In this document: positions 7,220-14,556 of the stretch, piece by piece
Position numbering within the stretch: the first letter of the stretch is position 1
Layout: every line of letters starts with the position of its first letter
Source: Anaerolineaceae bacterium UBA6105
GTDB lineage: Bacteria > Chloroflexota > Anaerolineae > Anaerolineales > Anaerolineaceae
Reading direction: 5' to 3'
Length of the DNA stretch: 23,357 nt
Assembly (NCBI GenBank): GCA_002423495.1
Contig: DIWN01000037.1
Coordinates: 1-23,357 of the forward strand
Position numbers and translations under genes: made by a program
Notes under the pieces: generated by a model
Told to the model about the DNA's origin: nothing
Database searches by the model: none
What the model saw: only the letters and a program-made list of their open reading frames with translations

Positions 7220-7870
7220 ATGGAAGATCCGAACAAACAACGCCTGATACCACTTGAACCTGTCCAGAAAGAGATATTGGTCGTGAATTCACGCTTCATT
7301 GCCGATTTGGAAATGGTTGGCAGCGTTGAGGAGGCGCGTGCCCACCTGGCAAGGGTACGCGAACGCCATCCTGCGGCTTCGCACAACGTCCCGGCCTTTG
7401 TTATTGGGCATGGCAACAGCATTATCACCCATTGCAGCGATGACGGTGAACCTTCCGGCACCGCAGGCAGGCCGGCGCTGGCGGTTTTGCAGGGCAGCGG
7501 GCTCGGCAACGTCTCGGTGGTGGTGACGCGCTATTTTGGGGGTACCAAATTGGGCACCGGGGGGCTGGTGAGAGCTTATGGTGATGCTGTGCGGGAAGTG
7601 CTGAAGGAGGTAAAACTTGCCACGCTCCTCCCTACGACAACCCTTATGTTTGTGACGCCTTATCGCTTGTACGATCAGGCAGTCAGGCTGATGGAAGCGC
7701 ATCAGGGGCAAATACTGGAAACGGAGTTTCTTGAAGATGTCACGATAACCGTGTGCTTCAAGGATGAAGAGGTGGAAGCGTTTACTAGCCAGCTAAGCAA
7801 CCTCAGCGCGGGTCAGGTGCAGCCGGTGGTGATTGAGCAGAATCCGGCGACGGTCTTTCCATTGATTTAG
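7220..7870 (+). CDS. YigZ/IMPACT family protein (UPF0029)
   Basis: This 216-residue protein carries the full UPF0029 signature: DDGEPSGTAGRP (74-85), then VVVTRYFGGTKLGTGGLVRAY (the TRYFGG core at about 103-108). A C-terminal DUF1949-like ferredoxin fold follows from about residue 135. Eukaryotic IMPACT/Yih1 uses this domain to bind Gcn1. Bacterial members have no settled role; a link to ribosomes or to proline-peptide/nucleic-acid binding has been suggested. The frame is open back to 7136, but that extension would overlap the divergent gene and its promoter, and the ATG at 7220 gives the usual family length. Confidence 0.88.
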   Translation: MEDPNKQRLIPLEPVQKEILVVNSRFIADLEMVGSVEEARAHLARVRERHPAASHNVPAFVIGHGNSIITHCSDDGEPSGTAGRPALAVLQGSGLGNVSVVVTRYFGGTKLGTGGLVRAYGDAVREVLKEVKLATLLPTTTLMFVTPYRLYDQAVRLMEAHQGQILETEFLEDVTITVCFKDEEVEAFTSQLSNLSAGQVQPVVIEQNPATVFPLI

Positions 7871-8051
7871 GTTTGGCGAGAAAGCGTTGTGTGGATGGAT
7901 CTGTTCAATTTGGCTCCAGAATTTAATGGAGACCTGGCGGTCAAAGACCTCGCACGGTCAGGAGACCGGCGAGATCAACGCGGGGTGAGTAAGTACTGCT
8001 CGCTTCGCTCCCAGTATTATGACCTCCGCTGTACTAAATAAACTCTCCTGG

Positions 8052-8077
8052 GTAGGGGCACGGCCCGCCGTGCCCGC
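8052..8077. repeat. GTAG-foot hairpin (REP-like)
   Basis: GTAG (8052-8055) is followed by a perfect 9-bp stem, GGGCACGGC and its complement (8056-8064, 8067-8075), with a CC loop. A close relative is at 17559-17582. The surrounding 7871-8250 interval also holds two copies of a GGAGACCTG-CGGTCA motif (near 7929 and 8089) and no supportable gene. Confidence 0.7.
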
Positions 8078-8254
8078 ATTTAGATCTGGAGACCTGACGG
8101 TCAGCTGCCGTGCTCGGTCCCACAGGGAGGATATGCACTAAGGAATCTGGCGGGCACCGAAGATCTCAATGGTGGGTGATGATTTGATATTGATGGTGAG
8201 AGTAATGGATGCGGGGTGACGTTTGGGGATATGAAAATAAGGAGCGCAAGCTGT

Positions 8255-8400
8255 GTAGGGTGGGTTGGCGTTCAGGAGTATGGGAATTGAGATGGCGTTT
8301 AAAAGCCAACCCACCGGTTGAATGTGAGGCGTTTGTGTTGGTGGGTAGGCTTTCTCAAGGTGATGCTTGGTATAGGTTCTATGACGCCAACCCACCCTAC
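8255..8400. repeat. 146-bp paired palindrome, copy 1
   Basis: The ends are a perfect 16-bp inverted repeat (GTAGGGTGGGTTGGCG at 8255-8270, its complement at 8385-8400). Inside, GCCAACCCACC (8304-8314) and GGTGGGTAGGC (8340-8350) alternate in direction, so the element can fold as two side-by-side hairpins or one long one. Both ends carry GTAG/CTAC feet, as in paired REP (BIME-like) units. Copies lie at 17616-17761 and, shortened, at 19665-19729. Confidence 0.85.
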
Positions 8401-8406
8401 GACTCG

Positions 8407-8458
8407 CACGGCCTGTGCCCGCAACGAAGTGGAGGGTATCAGGACATCGGCGAGAACA
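8407..8458 (-). repeat. Stop-codon-adjacent 3' motif, copy 1
   Basis: Read on the minus strand, this motif begins TGTTCTCGCCG 7 nt past the stop codon of the ABC gene at 8466. It continues through TGATACCCTCCACTTCGTTG to GGGCACAGGCCGTG, then meets the paired palindrome. Similar copies are at 17789-17840, 19757-19808 and 19863-19908. It may be part of the mobile repeat or a 3'-end signal; it has no poly-T tail. Confidence 0.65.
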
Positions 8459-8465
8459 GAAACTC

Positions 8466-10217
8466 TCAGTACAAATGCTGCTGGGCGGTGTAAAGCTTGT
8501 GGTAGAGGCCTTTTTCTGCCAGCAATTCCTCGTGTTTTCCTGCTTCCACAATTTTGCTGCCTTCCAAAGCCACAATCCGATCCGCATTCCGCACGGTTGA
8601 GAGCCTGTGGGCGATGATGATCGTGGTGCGCCCTTTGATCAGTCGTTCGAGTGCTTGTTGGATCAGCATCTCGGTTTCTGTATCCACAGAGGATGTGGCT
8701 TCGTCCAGGATCAGGATTGGGCTGTCCTTTAATACCGCCCGGGCAATAGAGAGCCGCTGTTTTTGCCCACCCGAGAGTTTGACACCCCGTTCCCCAATTA
8801 AGGTGTCATAGCCGTTAGGCATGTGGTCAATAAACTCAGAAGCGTTCGCTATCTCTGCCGCGCGAATCACTTCTTCTTCCGTGGCGTCGGGTTTGCCGAA
8901 GAGAATATTCTCACGCACGGTGCCATGGAAGAGGAAAACATCCTGCAATACCATGCTGACCGATTGATGCAGCAGGTCAAGGTCAATTTCCCGTACGTCC
9001 ACCCCGTCAATTTGAATTTTGCCCTCAATCGTGTCATAAAAACGCGGAACGAGGCTCACCAGGGTGGTTTTGCCCACGCCAGTCGGACCCACCAGGGCGA
9101 CCGTTGTACCAGCCGGGATGTTGAGGTTTATATCTGTGAGCACGTCTTCTCCTTGGTTGTAATAAAAACGGACGTTTTCAAAGCGGATGTTTCCTTTGAT
9201 GGGCTCCCGGAAAGTGTGCGGCTCAGCAGGGCTGGCAATCTCTGGCGAGACGGTCAGGATTTCTGCGATGCGTTCAAAGCCAGCCAGGGATTCCTGGACT
9301 GCTTCCATTGAGTTGCCCAGGCTGCGGACTGGCGTGTAGAAACTATCGAGATAGAGGAAAAAGGCGACCAGGTTGGCAATTGAAAGTGTGCCGGCGATTG
9401 CCATTCGGGCGCCGAAAAAGATCACAAGCAACTGACCGATGCCAGCAGCAAAGTCAAAAATCGGGTTGAAAATCGCCATCAACTTCAAGGCACGCAGGTT
9501 TTTGTGCAGGACGAGTTGGATCTTATCATCCACTTTATCGAGCACGTCTTCTTCACGGGCGAAGGCCTTTACTTCCCGGATTCCGGAAAGGCTGTCGTTA
9601 AGCACCGCATTCAACTCGCCAATTGATTGCTGACGATTTCTGAAAGCAGGGCGAACCAACTTGCTGTAGCCAATCAAGGCAAGAATGATGAGGGGGATAG
9701 GGATGAGGGTCAGTAGGGTTAGATTTACATTCATGGACAGCAAGATGGCGCTTACCCCAATCAGGGTGATGCCATTAACAATCACGTCTGGCAGCGCGTG
9801 GGCAATCATGCGTTCAAACAGGTCGGTGTCATTGATGATCCTTGACATGAGCTGACCGGTTTGCTTGTCCTCATAAAAGCGCAAAGAGAGTCTCTGCATG
9901 TGCTGATAGACCATGCGGCGGGCATCCGAAACCACCCCCCAGCCAGCTTTGTGGGCGGCATAGGAGCGGATGAACTGCATCACTGCGCGCGCGACGAAGA
10001 CGATCAGCGCGATCACCGAAATGCGGGTGATGTAGTCGATCGTTCCCTGGTTCAGTGGCTGCGTCGTGAGGCGGTCAATCAGCTGGCGGATGATCCAGGG
10101 GATCAGAAGCTGTGCCCCAACCAGACCCAGCATCGTCATGGTGGTCAGGAAAATCATTTTCGAGTATCTTTTGGCAAGGCTGCCGAGCAATGCAAATGGT
10201 TTCACTATTTTTCTCAA
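8466..10217 (-). CDS. MsbA-like ABC half-exporter (permease + ATPase)
   Basis: This 583-residue protein has an N-terminal six-helix type IV exporter domain (about 20-320) and a C-terminal ATPase. The ATPase motifs are all canonical: Walker A GPTGVGKT (377-384), Q-loop, LSGGQ (481-485), Walker B ILILDE (501-506) and switch His537. It should work as a homodimer exporting a lipid, drug or peptide; the substrate is not evident. The gene overlaps the stop of the upstream peptidase gene (TTGA), so the two are probably co-translated. The start is uncertain: TTG at 10217 has AAGGA too close, and an in-frame GTG at 10205 is the alternative. A repeat motif begins 7 nt after the stop. Confidence 0.9.
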   Translation of the reverse strand: MRKIVKPFALLGSLAKRYSKMIFLTTMTMLGLVGAQLLIPWIIRQLIDRLTTQPLNQGTIDYITRISVIALIVFVARAVMQFIRSYAAHKAGWGVVSDARRMVYQHMQRLSLRFYEDKQTGQLMSRIINDTDLFERMIAHALPDVIVNGITLIGVSAILLSMNVNLTLLTLIPIPLIILALIGYSKLVRPAFRNRQQSIGELNAVLNDSLSGIREVKAFAREEDVLDKVDDKIQLVLHKNLRALKLMAIFNPIFDFAAGIGQLLVIFFGARMAIAGTLSIANLVAFFLYLDSFYTPVRSLGNSMEAVQESLAGFERIAEILTVSPEIASPAEPHTFREPIKGNIRFENVRFYYNQGEDVLTDINLNIPAGTTVALVGPTGVGKTTLVSLVPRFYDTIEGKIQIDGVDVREIDLDLLHQSVSMVLQDVFLFHGTVRENILFGKPDATEEEVIRAAEIANASEFIDHMPNGYDTLIGERGVKLSGGQKQRLSIARAVLKDSPILILDEATSSVDTETEMLIQQALERLIKGRTTIIIAHRLSTVRNADRIVALEGSKIVEAGKHEELLAEKGLYHKLYTAQQHLY

Positions 10218-10843
10218 TCCTTATGTGAGATGATCACTGTGGCATTTTTTCCCCATCGTGGGATCGGAATGCCCCAGGCTTTTTGAAATTCTTTGTCTTC
10301 CATCCAAAACAATCCTGTCCCCTGGTTTACCCATGAATTGATGAAACCCCAGGGAGTGTGGATTTCGCCGCTGAAATGCTCAGGGTCATAAGCGGCAAAC
10401 ACCATGCTGTGACCGCTGGCACCCTTGAGCTTATTGTAGTTTTTTGGCTGGTTCATGTAGTAAATTGACGGCGAATGACCGAACCACCAGTAAATGGTCA
10501 CCAGGCTGGCGATGTTTTCTGCTTCCGCAGTTGCCCGCAAAAGCTCTGGGCTCAGGTGGAAAACCTTTGCTTTGAGCGGCAAGTTATGTTTTTTTGCCAG
10601 GTAACGCAGCAGGCGCGCTTGCAATGGGGGGGTGATGCCGGATTTTGGCGCCAGGCGGAAGAATCTGCCGCGCCACCAGATACGGTTTACCTCTTTGATA
10701 ATTTCCTGGGGGTCCAGCCTGACATTGGTCAGCAGCTCAATCGCGGCGACGATGGAATGGATCGCGCAATCATTCCCTGTTTGCTGGGATTGAAATTTGG
10801 CAAGGTTCTTTTCCGGAAGCGCGAGCAAGCTGGTTTTCTTCAT
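10214..10843 (-). CDS. Papain-like (C39/C1-type) cysteine peptidase candidate
   Basis: This 209-residue protein has no signal peptide. The fold assignment rests on the catalytic pattern: SQQTGNDCAIHS (Gln20, Cys26, with the 6-residue spacing of papain Gln19/Cys25), GHSMVFAAYD (His145) and FINSW (Asn169), the usual Gln-Cys-His-Asn order. Such domains cleave peptides; C39 members, normally fused to ABC exporters, cut leader peptides at double-glycine sites. Here the gene overlaps an ABC half-exporter downstream, which suggests a joint role in peptide processing and export (inference). A TAAAAT box ends 7 nt before the ATG, so the message may be leaderless. It could alternatively be an inactive or non-proteolytic papain-fold protein. 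Confidence 0.6.
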   Translation of the reverse strand: MKKTSLLALPEKNLAKFQSQQTGNDCAIHSIVAAIELLTNVRLDPQEIIKEVNRIWWRGRFFRLAPKSGITPPLQARLLRYLAKKHNLPLKAKVFHLSPELLRATAEAENIASLVTIYWWFGHSPSIYYMNQPKNYNKLKGASGHSMVFAAYDPEHFSGEIHTPWGFINSWVNQGTGLFWMEDKEFQKAWGIPIPRWGKNATVIISHKD

Positions 10844-10903
10844 CTGGTTTATTTTACCTTCTCATAGGCTTTTTTTCGAATTTGAGACAGAGTCTGACCA
10901 TTA

Positions 10904-10932
10904 TTGACATTCCCTTAGTTGAATGCTAATAT
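10904..10932 (+). promoter_or_regulatory. Promoter of the cobalamin uptake operon
   Basis: TTGACA (10904-10909), a 17-nt spacer and TAATAT (10927-10932). Transcription would start near 10939, about 11 nt before the riboswitch P1 stem. Confidence 0.7.
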
Positions 10933-10949
10933 ATTGTTACAAATAAAAA

Positions 10950-11059
10950 CTGAGGTTACCCGACGCCCGGAAGCTAAGGTGTAATGGCGGAAGCTGGTGA
11001 AAGTCCAGCACTGTACCGCAACTGTAAGTCGAACAGACAAGTCAGGAAGCCCCCCTCAG
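10950..11059 (+). promoter_or_regulatory. Cobalamin (B12) riboswitch aptamer
   Basis: The core matches the cobalamin riboswitch: GCTGGTGAAAGTCCAGCACTG (10993 onward) followed by ACCGCAACTGTAAGTC, and the B12 box AGTCAGGAAGC (11040-11050). The ends pair as a P1 stem, CTGAGG (10950-10955) with CCTCAG (11054-11059). It precedes btuF-, btuC- and btuD-like genes, which are typical targets. Binding of adenosylcobalamin or another cobalamin is expected to lower expression. Confidence 0.92.
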
Positions 11060-11072
11060 GAAAGCCCAAAAT

Positions 11073-11151
11073 AACCTTCTCGGATTAAGAAGGTGGGTGA
11101 GAAACGCTCATATTCTCAACCCTTTCTAATCCAGAAGGGGTTGATTTTTTT
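11073..11151 (+). terminator. Riboswitch expression platform: antiterminator competitor and intrinsic terminator
   Basis: A 12-bp stem (11116-11127 with 11133-11144, one G-U pair) with a 5-nt loop and seven T (11145-11151) is a strong intrinsic terminator. Just upstream, ACCTTCT (11074-11080) can pair with AGAAGGT (11088-11094). The segment GGATTAAGAAGG (11082-11093) can instead pair with CCTTTCTAATCC (11121-11132), which would break the terminator. Control is therefore likely by termination rather than by hiding the ribosome site, since the GAGGAG site lies beyond it. Confidence 0.8.
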
Positions 11152-11166
11152 GAAATCGAGGAGAAT

Positions 11167-12387
11167 ATGAAAAAAATCTTTACCCTTCTGGCTGTAGTGA
11201 TCTTATTGGCTTTGCCTGCCTGCCAGGCAAGCGACCAGGTCGTCGAGACCACAGCCCCAGTCGGAGAAACGTATCCACTGGACGTCCCAACTGAAAAAGC
11301 CTATCCTGTTGAAGAAGAAAACCAGACGAGTGTTGGTGAGGCGCAAATTACGATCGATTACGCCAGCAACTTCACGCTCGAGTATAAAGACGGCTATAAA
11401 CTGCTGACGGTGCTCACCCCCTGGGCTGGGGCAACCGAGTCTATTCAATACGCGCTCGTGCCGAAGGGTCAGCCAGACCCAGGCGGGATCGGGGATGCTA
11501 TGATCGTGCACACTCCCGTCGAGAGTTTTGTGTCTCTTTCCACCACTTATCTGCCTTTCCTTGAGCAAATAGACGCGCTCGGGAGCCTGGTGGCGGTTGA
11601 TTCCGGCGCGTATATCTACAATTCCGCTGTGCAGAGCAGGCTCCAGGCCGGGGCTGTTTCCGAAGTTGGCAGTGGTGCGGTTATCAATGTTGAACGCCTG
11701 ATCGACCTCAATCCCAATCTGATCATGACGTCTGCCAGTGGTTTTGCCGATTATGACTCGCATCCGCAACTGCTCGAAGCCGGCTTAAACGTGGTCATTA
11801 ATTCCGATTACCTGGAGCAGGACCCGTTGGGGCGGGCTGAGTGGGGTAAGTTCATCGCCGCATTTTTTGAAAAGGAAGTGGAGGCTGACCGACTCTTCGA
11901 CGAGATGGTTACCCGCTACCAGCAGGCAAAAGCCCTCACGGATGGCATAAGCGAACGCGTGACTGTGTTCACCAATAGCGCCTACGAAGGCACCTGGTAT
12001 ATGCCGGGCGGAGAGAGCTACATCGCCATCCTGCTCGCTGATGCCGGTGCGGATTACGTCTTTGGGGACCTTGAAGGCAGTGGCGCTCAGCCGCTTGATT
12101 TTGAAGTCGTGCTGGAGGGGGTTAAGGACACGGATTATTGGATCAATGCAGGCGCAATCGCTGACTTGGCATCCCTGGCGGCAATGGATGCACGCTATAT
12201 GGACTTCGAAGCCTATCAGGAAGGCAATGTTTACACCTACAGCAAGCGCGTGAACGCGTTGGGTGCCGTTGATTATTTCGAGAGCGGTGCTGCCATTCCT
12301 GATGTGATCCTGATGGATTTAATCAAAGCTTTCTATCCCGATTTGCTGCCTGAGCATGAATTTTTCTTCTACCAGGCACTCCAATAG
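11167..12387 (+). CDS. btuF: Cobalamin/corrinoid ABC transporter substrate-binding lipoprotein
   Basis: This 406-residue protein begins with a lipoprotein signal (MKKIFTLLAV-VILLALPAC, lipid-anchored Cys19), as expected for a binding protein of a cell without a classical periplasm. The rest is a class III periplasmic-binding-protein fold (PF01497): a first lobe around FVSLSTTYLPFLEQIDALGSL, the helical backbone, and a second lobe including VTVFTNSAYEGTWYMPGGESYI. Such proteins capture cobalamin, haem or siderophores for BtuCD/FecCD-type importers. The upstream B12 riboswitch makes a corrinoid the best substrate. A GAGGAG site lies 4 nt before the ATG. It is followed by the permease after 33 bp. 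The gene name rests on context. Confidence 0.85.
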   Translation: MKKIFTLLAVVILLALPACQASDQVVETTAPVGETYPLDVPTEKAYPVEEENQTSVGEAQITIDYASNFTLEYKDGYKLLTVLTPWAGATESIQYALVPKGQPDPGGIGDAMIVHTPVESFVSLSTTYLPFLEQIDALGSLVAVDSGAYIYNSAVQSRLQAGAVSEVGSGAVINVERLIDLNPNLIMTSASGFADYDSHPQLLEAGLNVVINSDYLEQDPLGRAEWGKFIAAFFEKEVEADRLFDEMVTRYQQAKALTDGISERVTVFTNSAYEGTWYMPGGESYIAILLADAGADYVFGDLEGSGAQPLDFEVVLEGVKDTDYWINAGAIADLASLAAMDARYMDFEAYQEGNVYTYSKRVNALGAVDYFESGAAIPDVILMDLIKAFYPDLLPEHEFFFYQALQ

Positions 12388-12420
12388 CTTCGATTTACTC
12401 TGCTAAATGAAAGCCGCGCG

Positions 12421-13494
12421 ATGAAAAAAACGCCTAAGAGCACAATGAGTCCACAAACCAAGCGCCTGTGGCTTTTTGGGCTGTTCCTGCTCATTATCCT
12501 GGCGTTATTTTTGCTCAATCTCGCCTTCGGCTCGGTCAGCATTCCACTTAGGGATATTTGGGGCTCGCTCATCGGTCGGGAAGGTATCAAGGAAAGCTGG
12601 GTTTACATTATCCAAAATTCCCGCTTGCCGCGCGTTCTGACGGCTGCCTTGGCTGGGATTGCCCTGTCTGCTTCGGGGCTGCAGATGCAGACCATGTTCC
12701 GCAATCCCCTGGCGGATCCCTTCATTTTGGGCATCAATTCCGGAGCCAGTTTGGGCGTAGCGATAGCCATTCTTGGGGCGGGCTTTGTGGGCGGGCTGTT
12801 CCTGCCAGCCCTCACCCTGCGCGGAGAATTTTCGCTCGTGCTGGCGGCATCCGCTGGGGCGGGATTGGTGTTGGCTTTGATCCTTTTGGTTGGGCGTTGG
12901 GTGCAAAACCCAACGACCTTGCTGATTTTGGGCCTGATGTTTGGGCATGCCACCAGCGCGATTGTCAGCATCCTGGTCTACTTCAGCGCTCCGGAACGCA
13001 TCCAGGCTTATTCCATCTGGTCTTTTGGCTCCTTCAGCGGGGTCAATTGGACGCAGTTGAACGTGATGGCTCTTGTGGTTCTGGCAGGGGTCGGGCTGAT
13101 GGCGTTATTGCCCAAGGGCTTGAACGCGCTGCTGCTGGGGGAGGATTACGCCCGCACGATGGGGCTCAACGTCGGCTTGCTGCGCTTTATTGTGCTGCTC
13201 AGCGCGTCGGTACTTTCGGGTGCTGTGACAGCTTTTTGCGGACCGATTGGTTTCATCGGGGTGGCAGTTCCGCACATTGCCCGCAACCTGTTCAAAACAT
13301 CCAACCATAAAATCCTGATTCCGGCGATCATTCTGATTGGCGCAGCCGTGTCGATGGCGGCAAGTCTGATTGCCCAACTGCCCGGCAGTCAGCTTGTGCT
13401 GCCGATCAATGTTGTGACCTCCCTGTTTGGCGCGCCATTCGTGGTGTGGGTGGTACTCAAGCGAAAGCGAGGTGCCACATCCTTCAGCGTCTGA
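12421..13494 (+). CDS. btuC: BtuC/FecCD-family permease of the cobalamin importer
   Basis: This 357-residue integral membrane protein of about ten helices belongs to the FecCD/BtuC family. Family landmarks include SRLPRVLTAALAGIALSASG (residues 64-83), MFRNPLADPFILG soon after, and GPIGFIGVAVPHIAR with the coupling-helix region and the late GSQLVLPINVVTSLFGAPFVVW segment. Two copies form the pore above the BtuD ATPase dimer and move the ligand delivered by the lipoprotein. The ATG at 12421 has only a poor Shine-Dalgarno site, so translation may depend on the upstream gene. The ATPase start lies 8 nt after its stop. Confidence 0.88.
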   Translation: MKKTPKSTMSPQTKRLWLFGLFLLIILALFLLNLAFGSVSIPLRDIWGSLIGREGIKESWVYIIQNSRLPRVLTAALAGIALSASGLQMQTMFRNPLADPFILGINSGASLGVAIAILGAGFVGGLFLPALTLRGEFSLVLAASAGAGLVLALILLVGRWVQNPTTLLILGLMFGHATSAIVSILVYFSAPERIQAYSIWSFGSFSGVNWTQLNVMALVVLAGVGLMALLPKGLNALLLGEDYARTMGLNVGLLRFIVLLSASVLSGAVTAFCGPIGFIGVAVPHIARNLFKTSNHKILIPAIILIGAAVSMAASLIAQLPGSQLVLPINVVTSLFGAPFVVWVVLKRKRGATSFSV

Positions 13495-13502
13495 CAGCCC
13501 CC

Positions 13503-14501
13503 GTGCTGCAAAGCAGCGCACTCAGAATCGGCTACAAAAATGGCGGTAAAACGCCAAAAGTGATCGCCGACCAACTCAATCTGCAGCTCAACGCCGGTGA
13601 ATTCGTGTGTTTGGTGGGTCCGAACGGGGTGGGCAAATCGACATTGCTGCGCAGCCTGACGGGTCTGCAGCCCAGACTGGCTGGTGAGATCCAGCTCTCA
13701 GGACGAAAACTGGAAAGCTACCATCCGCGTGACCTGGCCAACCAGGTGAGCGTGGTGCTTACCAGCCCGATTTCGGTTGGAGCCATGTGCGTGGATGAGT
13801 TGGCTGCGATGGGACGCTTCCCGTTCACGGGATTGTTCGACCGGATGACTGAGCATGATTGGGAAGTTGTGCACGAAACCCTGCGCGTGGTGGGGGTGGA
13901 CAAACTCAGCCACAGGTACGTGCACACGCTCAGCGATGGCGAACGCCAGAAGGTGATGATCGCGCGTGCGCTGGCGCAGGAACCGCGCTTGCTGGTTCTG
14001 GACGAGCCAACAGCCTATCTGGACCTGCCCGGCAGGGTGGTGGTGATGAGCTTGCTGCACGATCTGGCCTGCGGGCATGACAAAGCCGTGCTAACCTCCA
14101 CGCATGACCTTGAGCTTGCCTTGCGGCATGCTGACCGTATCTGGTTGATGGACGATAAGGGTCAAATTATGTCAGGCGCGCCGGAAGATCTGGTGTTGAA
14201 TGGCAGTTTTGCCCAGGCTTTCAACCGGGCAGGAGTTCTATTTGACCCGCTTTCAGGCACCTTCGACACACAAAATTCCGGTTCGAAATCAGTCTTTCTG
14301 GAGGGACAGGGTTCTGAGGTCATCTGGACCAGGCGAGCGCTCCACAGGGCAGGCTTTACGGTAAATGAGGAGTGGATCCCAGGCAGCCCGAGAGTGTGCG
14401 TGATGCCGCGAGAAGGCGCTACAACCTGGCAGCTCGAACACTCTGGCCAGACATCTGCCTTTGCCAGTATCTACGATCTTTTGCAGAGTCTTCCAAAGTA
14501 A
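13503..14501 (+). CDS. btuD: BtuD-type ATPase with C-terminal extension
   Basis: This 332-residue ATPase energises the upstream permease. Motifs are Walker A GPNGVGKST (39-47), signature LSDGE (143-147), Walker B LLVLDE (Glu168), a D-loop (AYLDLP) and switch His201. BtuD and FepC proteins are usually about 250-270 residues; here about 85 residues follow the ATPase core (245-332: QGSEVIWTRRALHRAGF and a later VCVMPREG strand), which may be a small regulatory or substrate-sensing domain. The frame is open back to a GTG at 13446 inside btuC, but the GTG at 13503, 8 nt after the btuC stop, gives a normal N-terminus. No Shine-Dalgarno site is evident, which suggests coupling. Confidence 0.88.
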   Translation: MLQSSALRIGYKNGGKTPKVIADQLNLQLNAGEFVCLVGPNGVGKSTLLRSLTGLQPRLAGEIQLSGRKLESYHPRDLANQVSVVLTSPISVGAMCVDELAAMGRFPFTGLFDRMTEHDWEVVHETLRVVGVDKLSHRYVHTLSDGERQKVMIARALAQEPRLLVLDEPTAYLDLPGRVVVMSLLHDLACGHDKAVLTSTHDLELALRHADRIWLMDDKGQIMSGAPEDLVLNGSFAQAFNRAGVLFDPLSGTFDTQNSGSKSVFLEGQGSEVIWTRRALHRAGFTVNEEWIPGSPRVCVMPREGATTWQLEHSGQTSAFASIYDLLQSLPK

Positions 14502-14528
14502 AAAAACACCCCATCCGAGGATGGGGTG
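14500..14528. terminator. Bidirectional terminator between btuD and the NRAMP-like gene
   Basis: A 10-bp stem, CACCCCATCC (14507-14516) and its complement (14519-14528), is followed on the minus strand by a run of seven T (14506-14500), a good terminator for the NRAMP-like transcript. For the plus strand the poly-T (14541-14547) lies further away, so btuD termination there is less certain. Confidence 0.75.
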
Positions 14529-14556
14529 ATGTAAGTCACATTTTTTTCAAGAAACA

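Noticed and set aside
8138..8587. 149-residue minus-strand ORF, and a similar one at 19521-19847 with related peptide stretches
   Set aside because: The shared peptide segments come from the translated palindromic repeats and the 3' motif, not from a conserved gene; the first also overlaps the ABC gene end.
8466..10843. Calling the peptidase/ABC pair a bacteriocin system
   Set aside because: No double-glycine precursor, immunity or maturation gene could be found; kept only as a hypothesis.
12558..13310. 250-residue plus-strand ORF inside btuC
   Set aside because: It is a shadow frame of the permease gene: no coherent domain, Trp/Gly/Arg-rich composition, and the overlapping frame is a clear FecCD protein.
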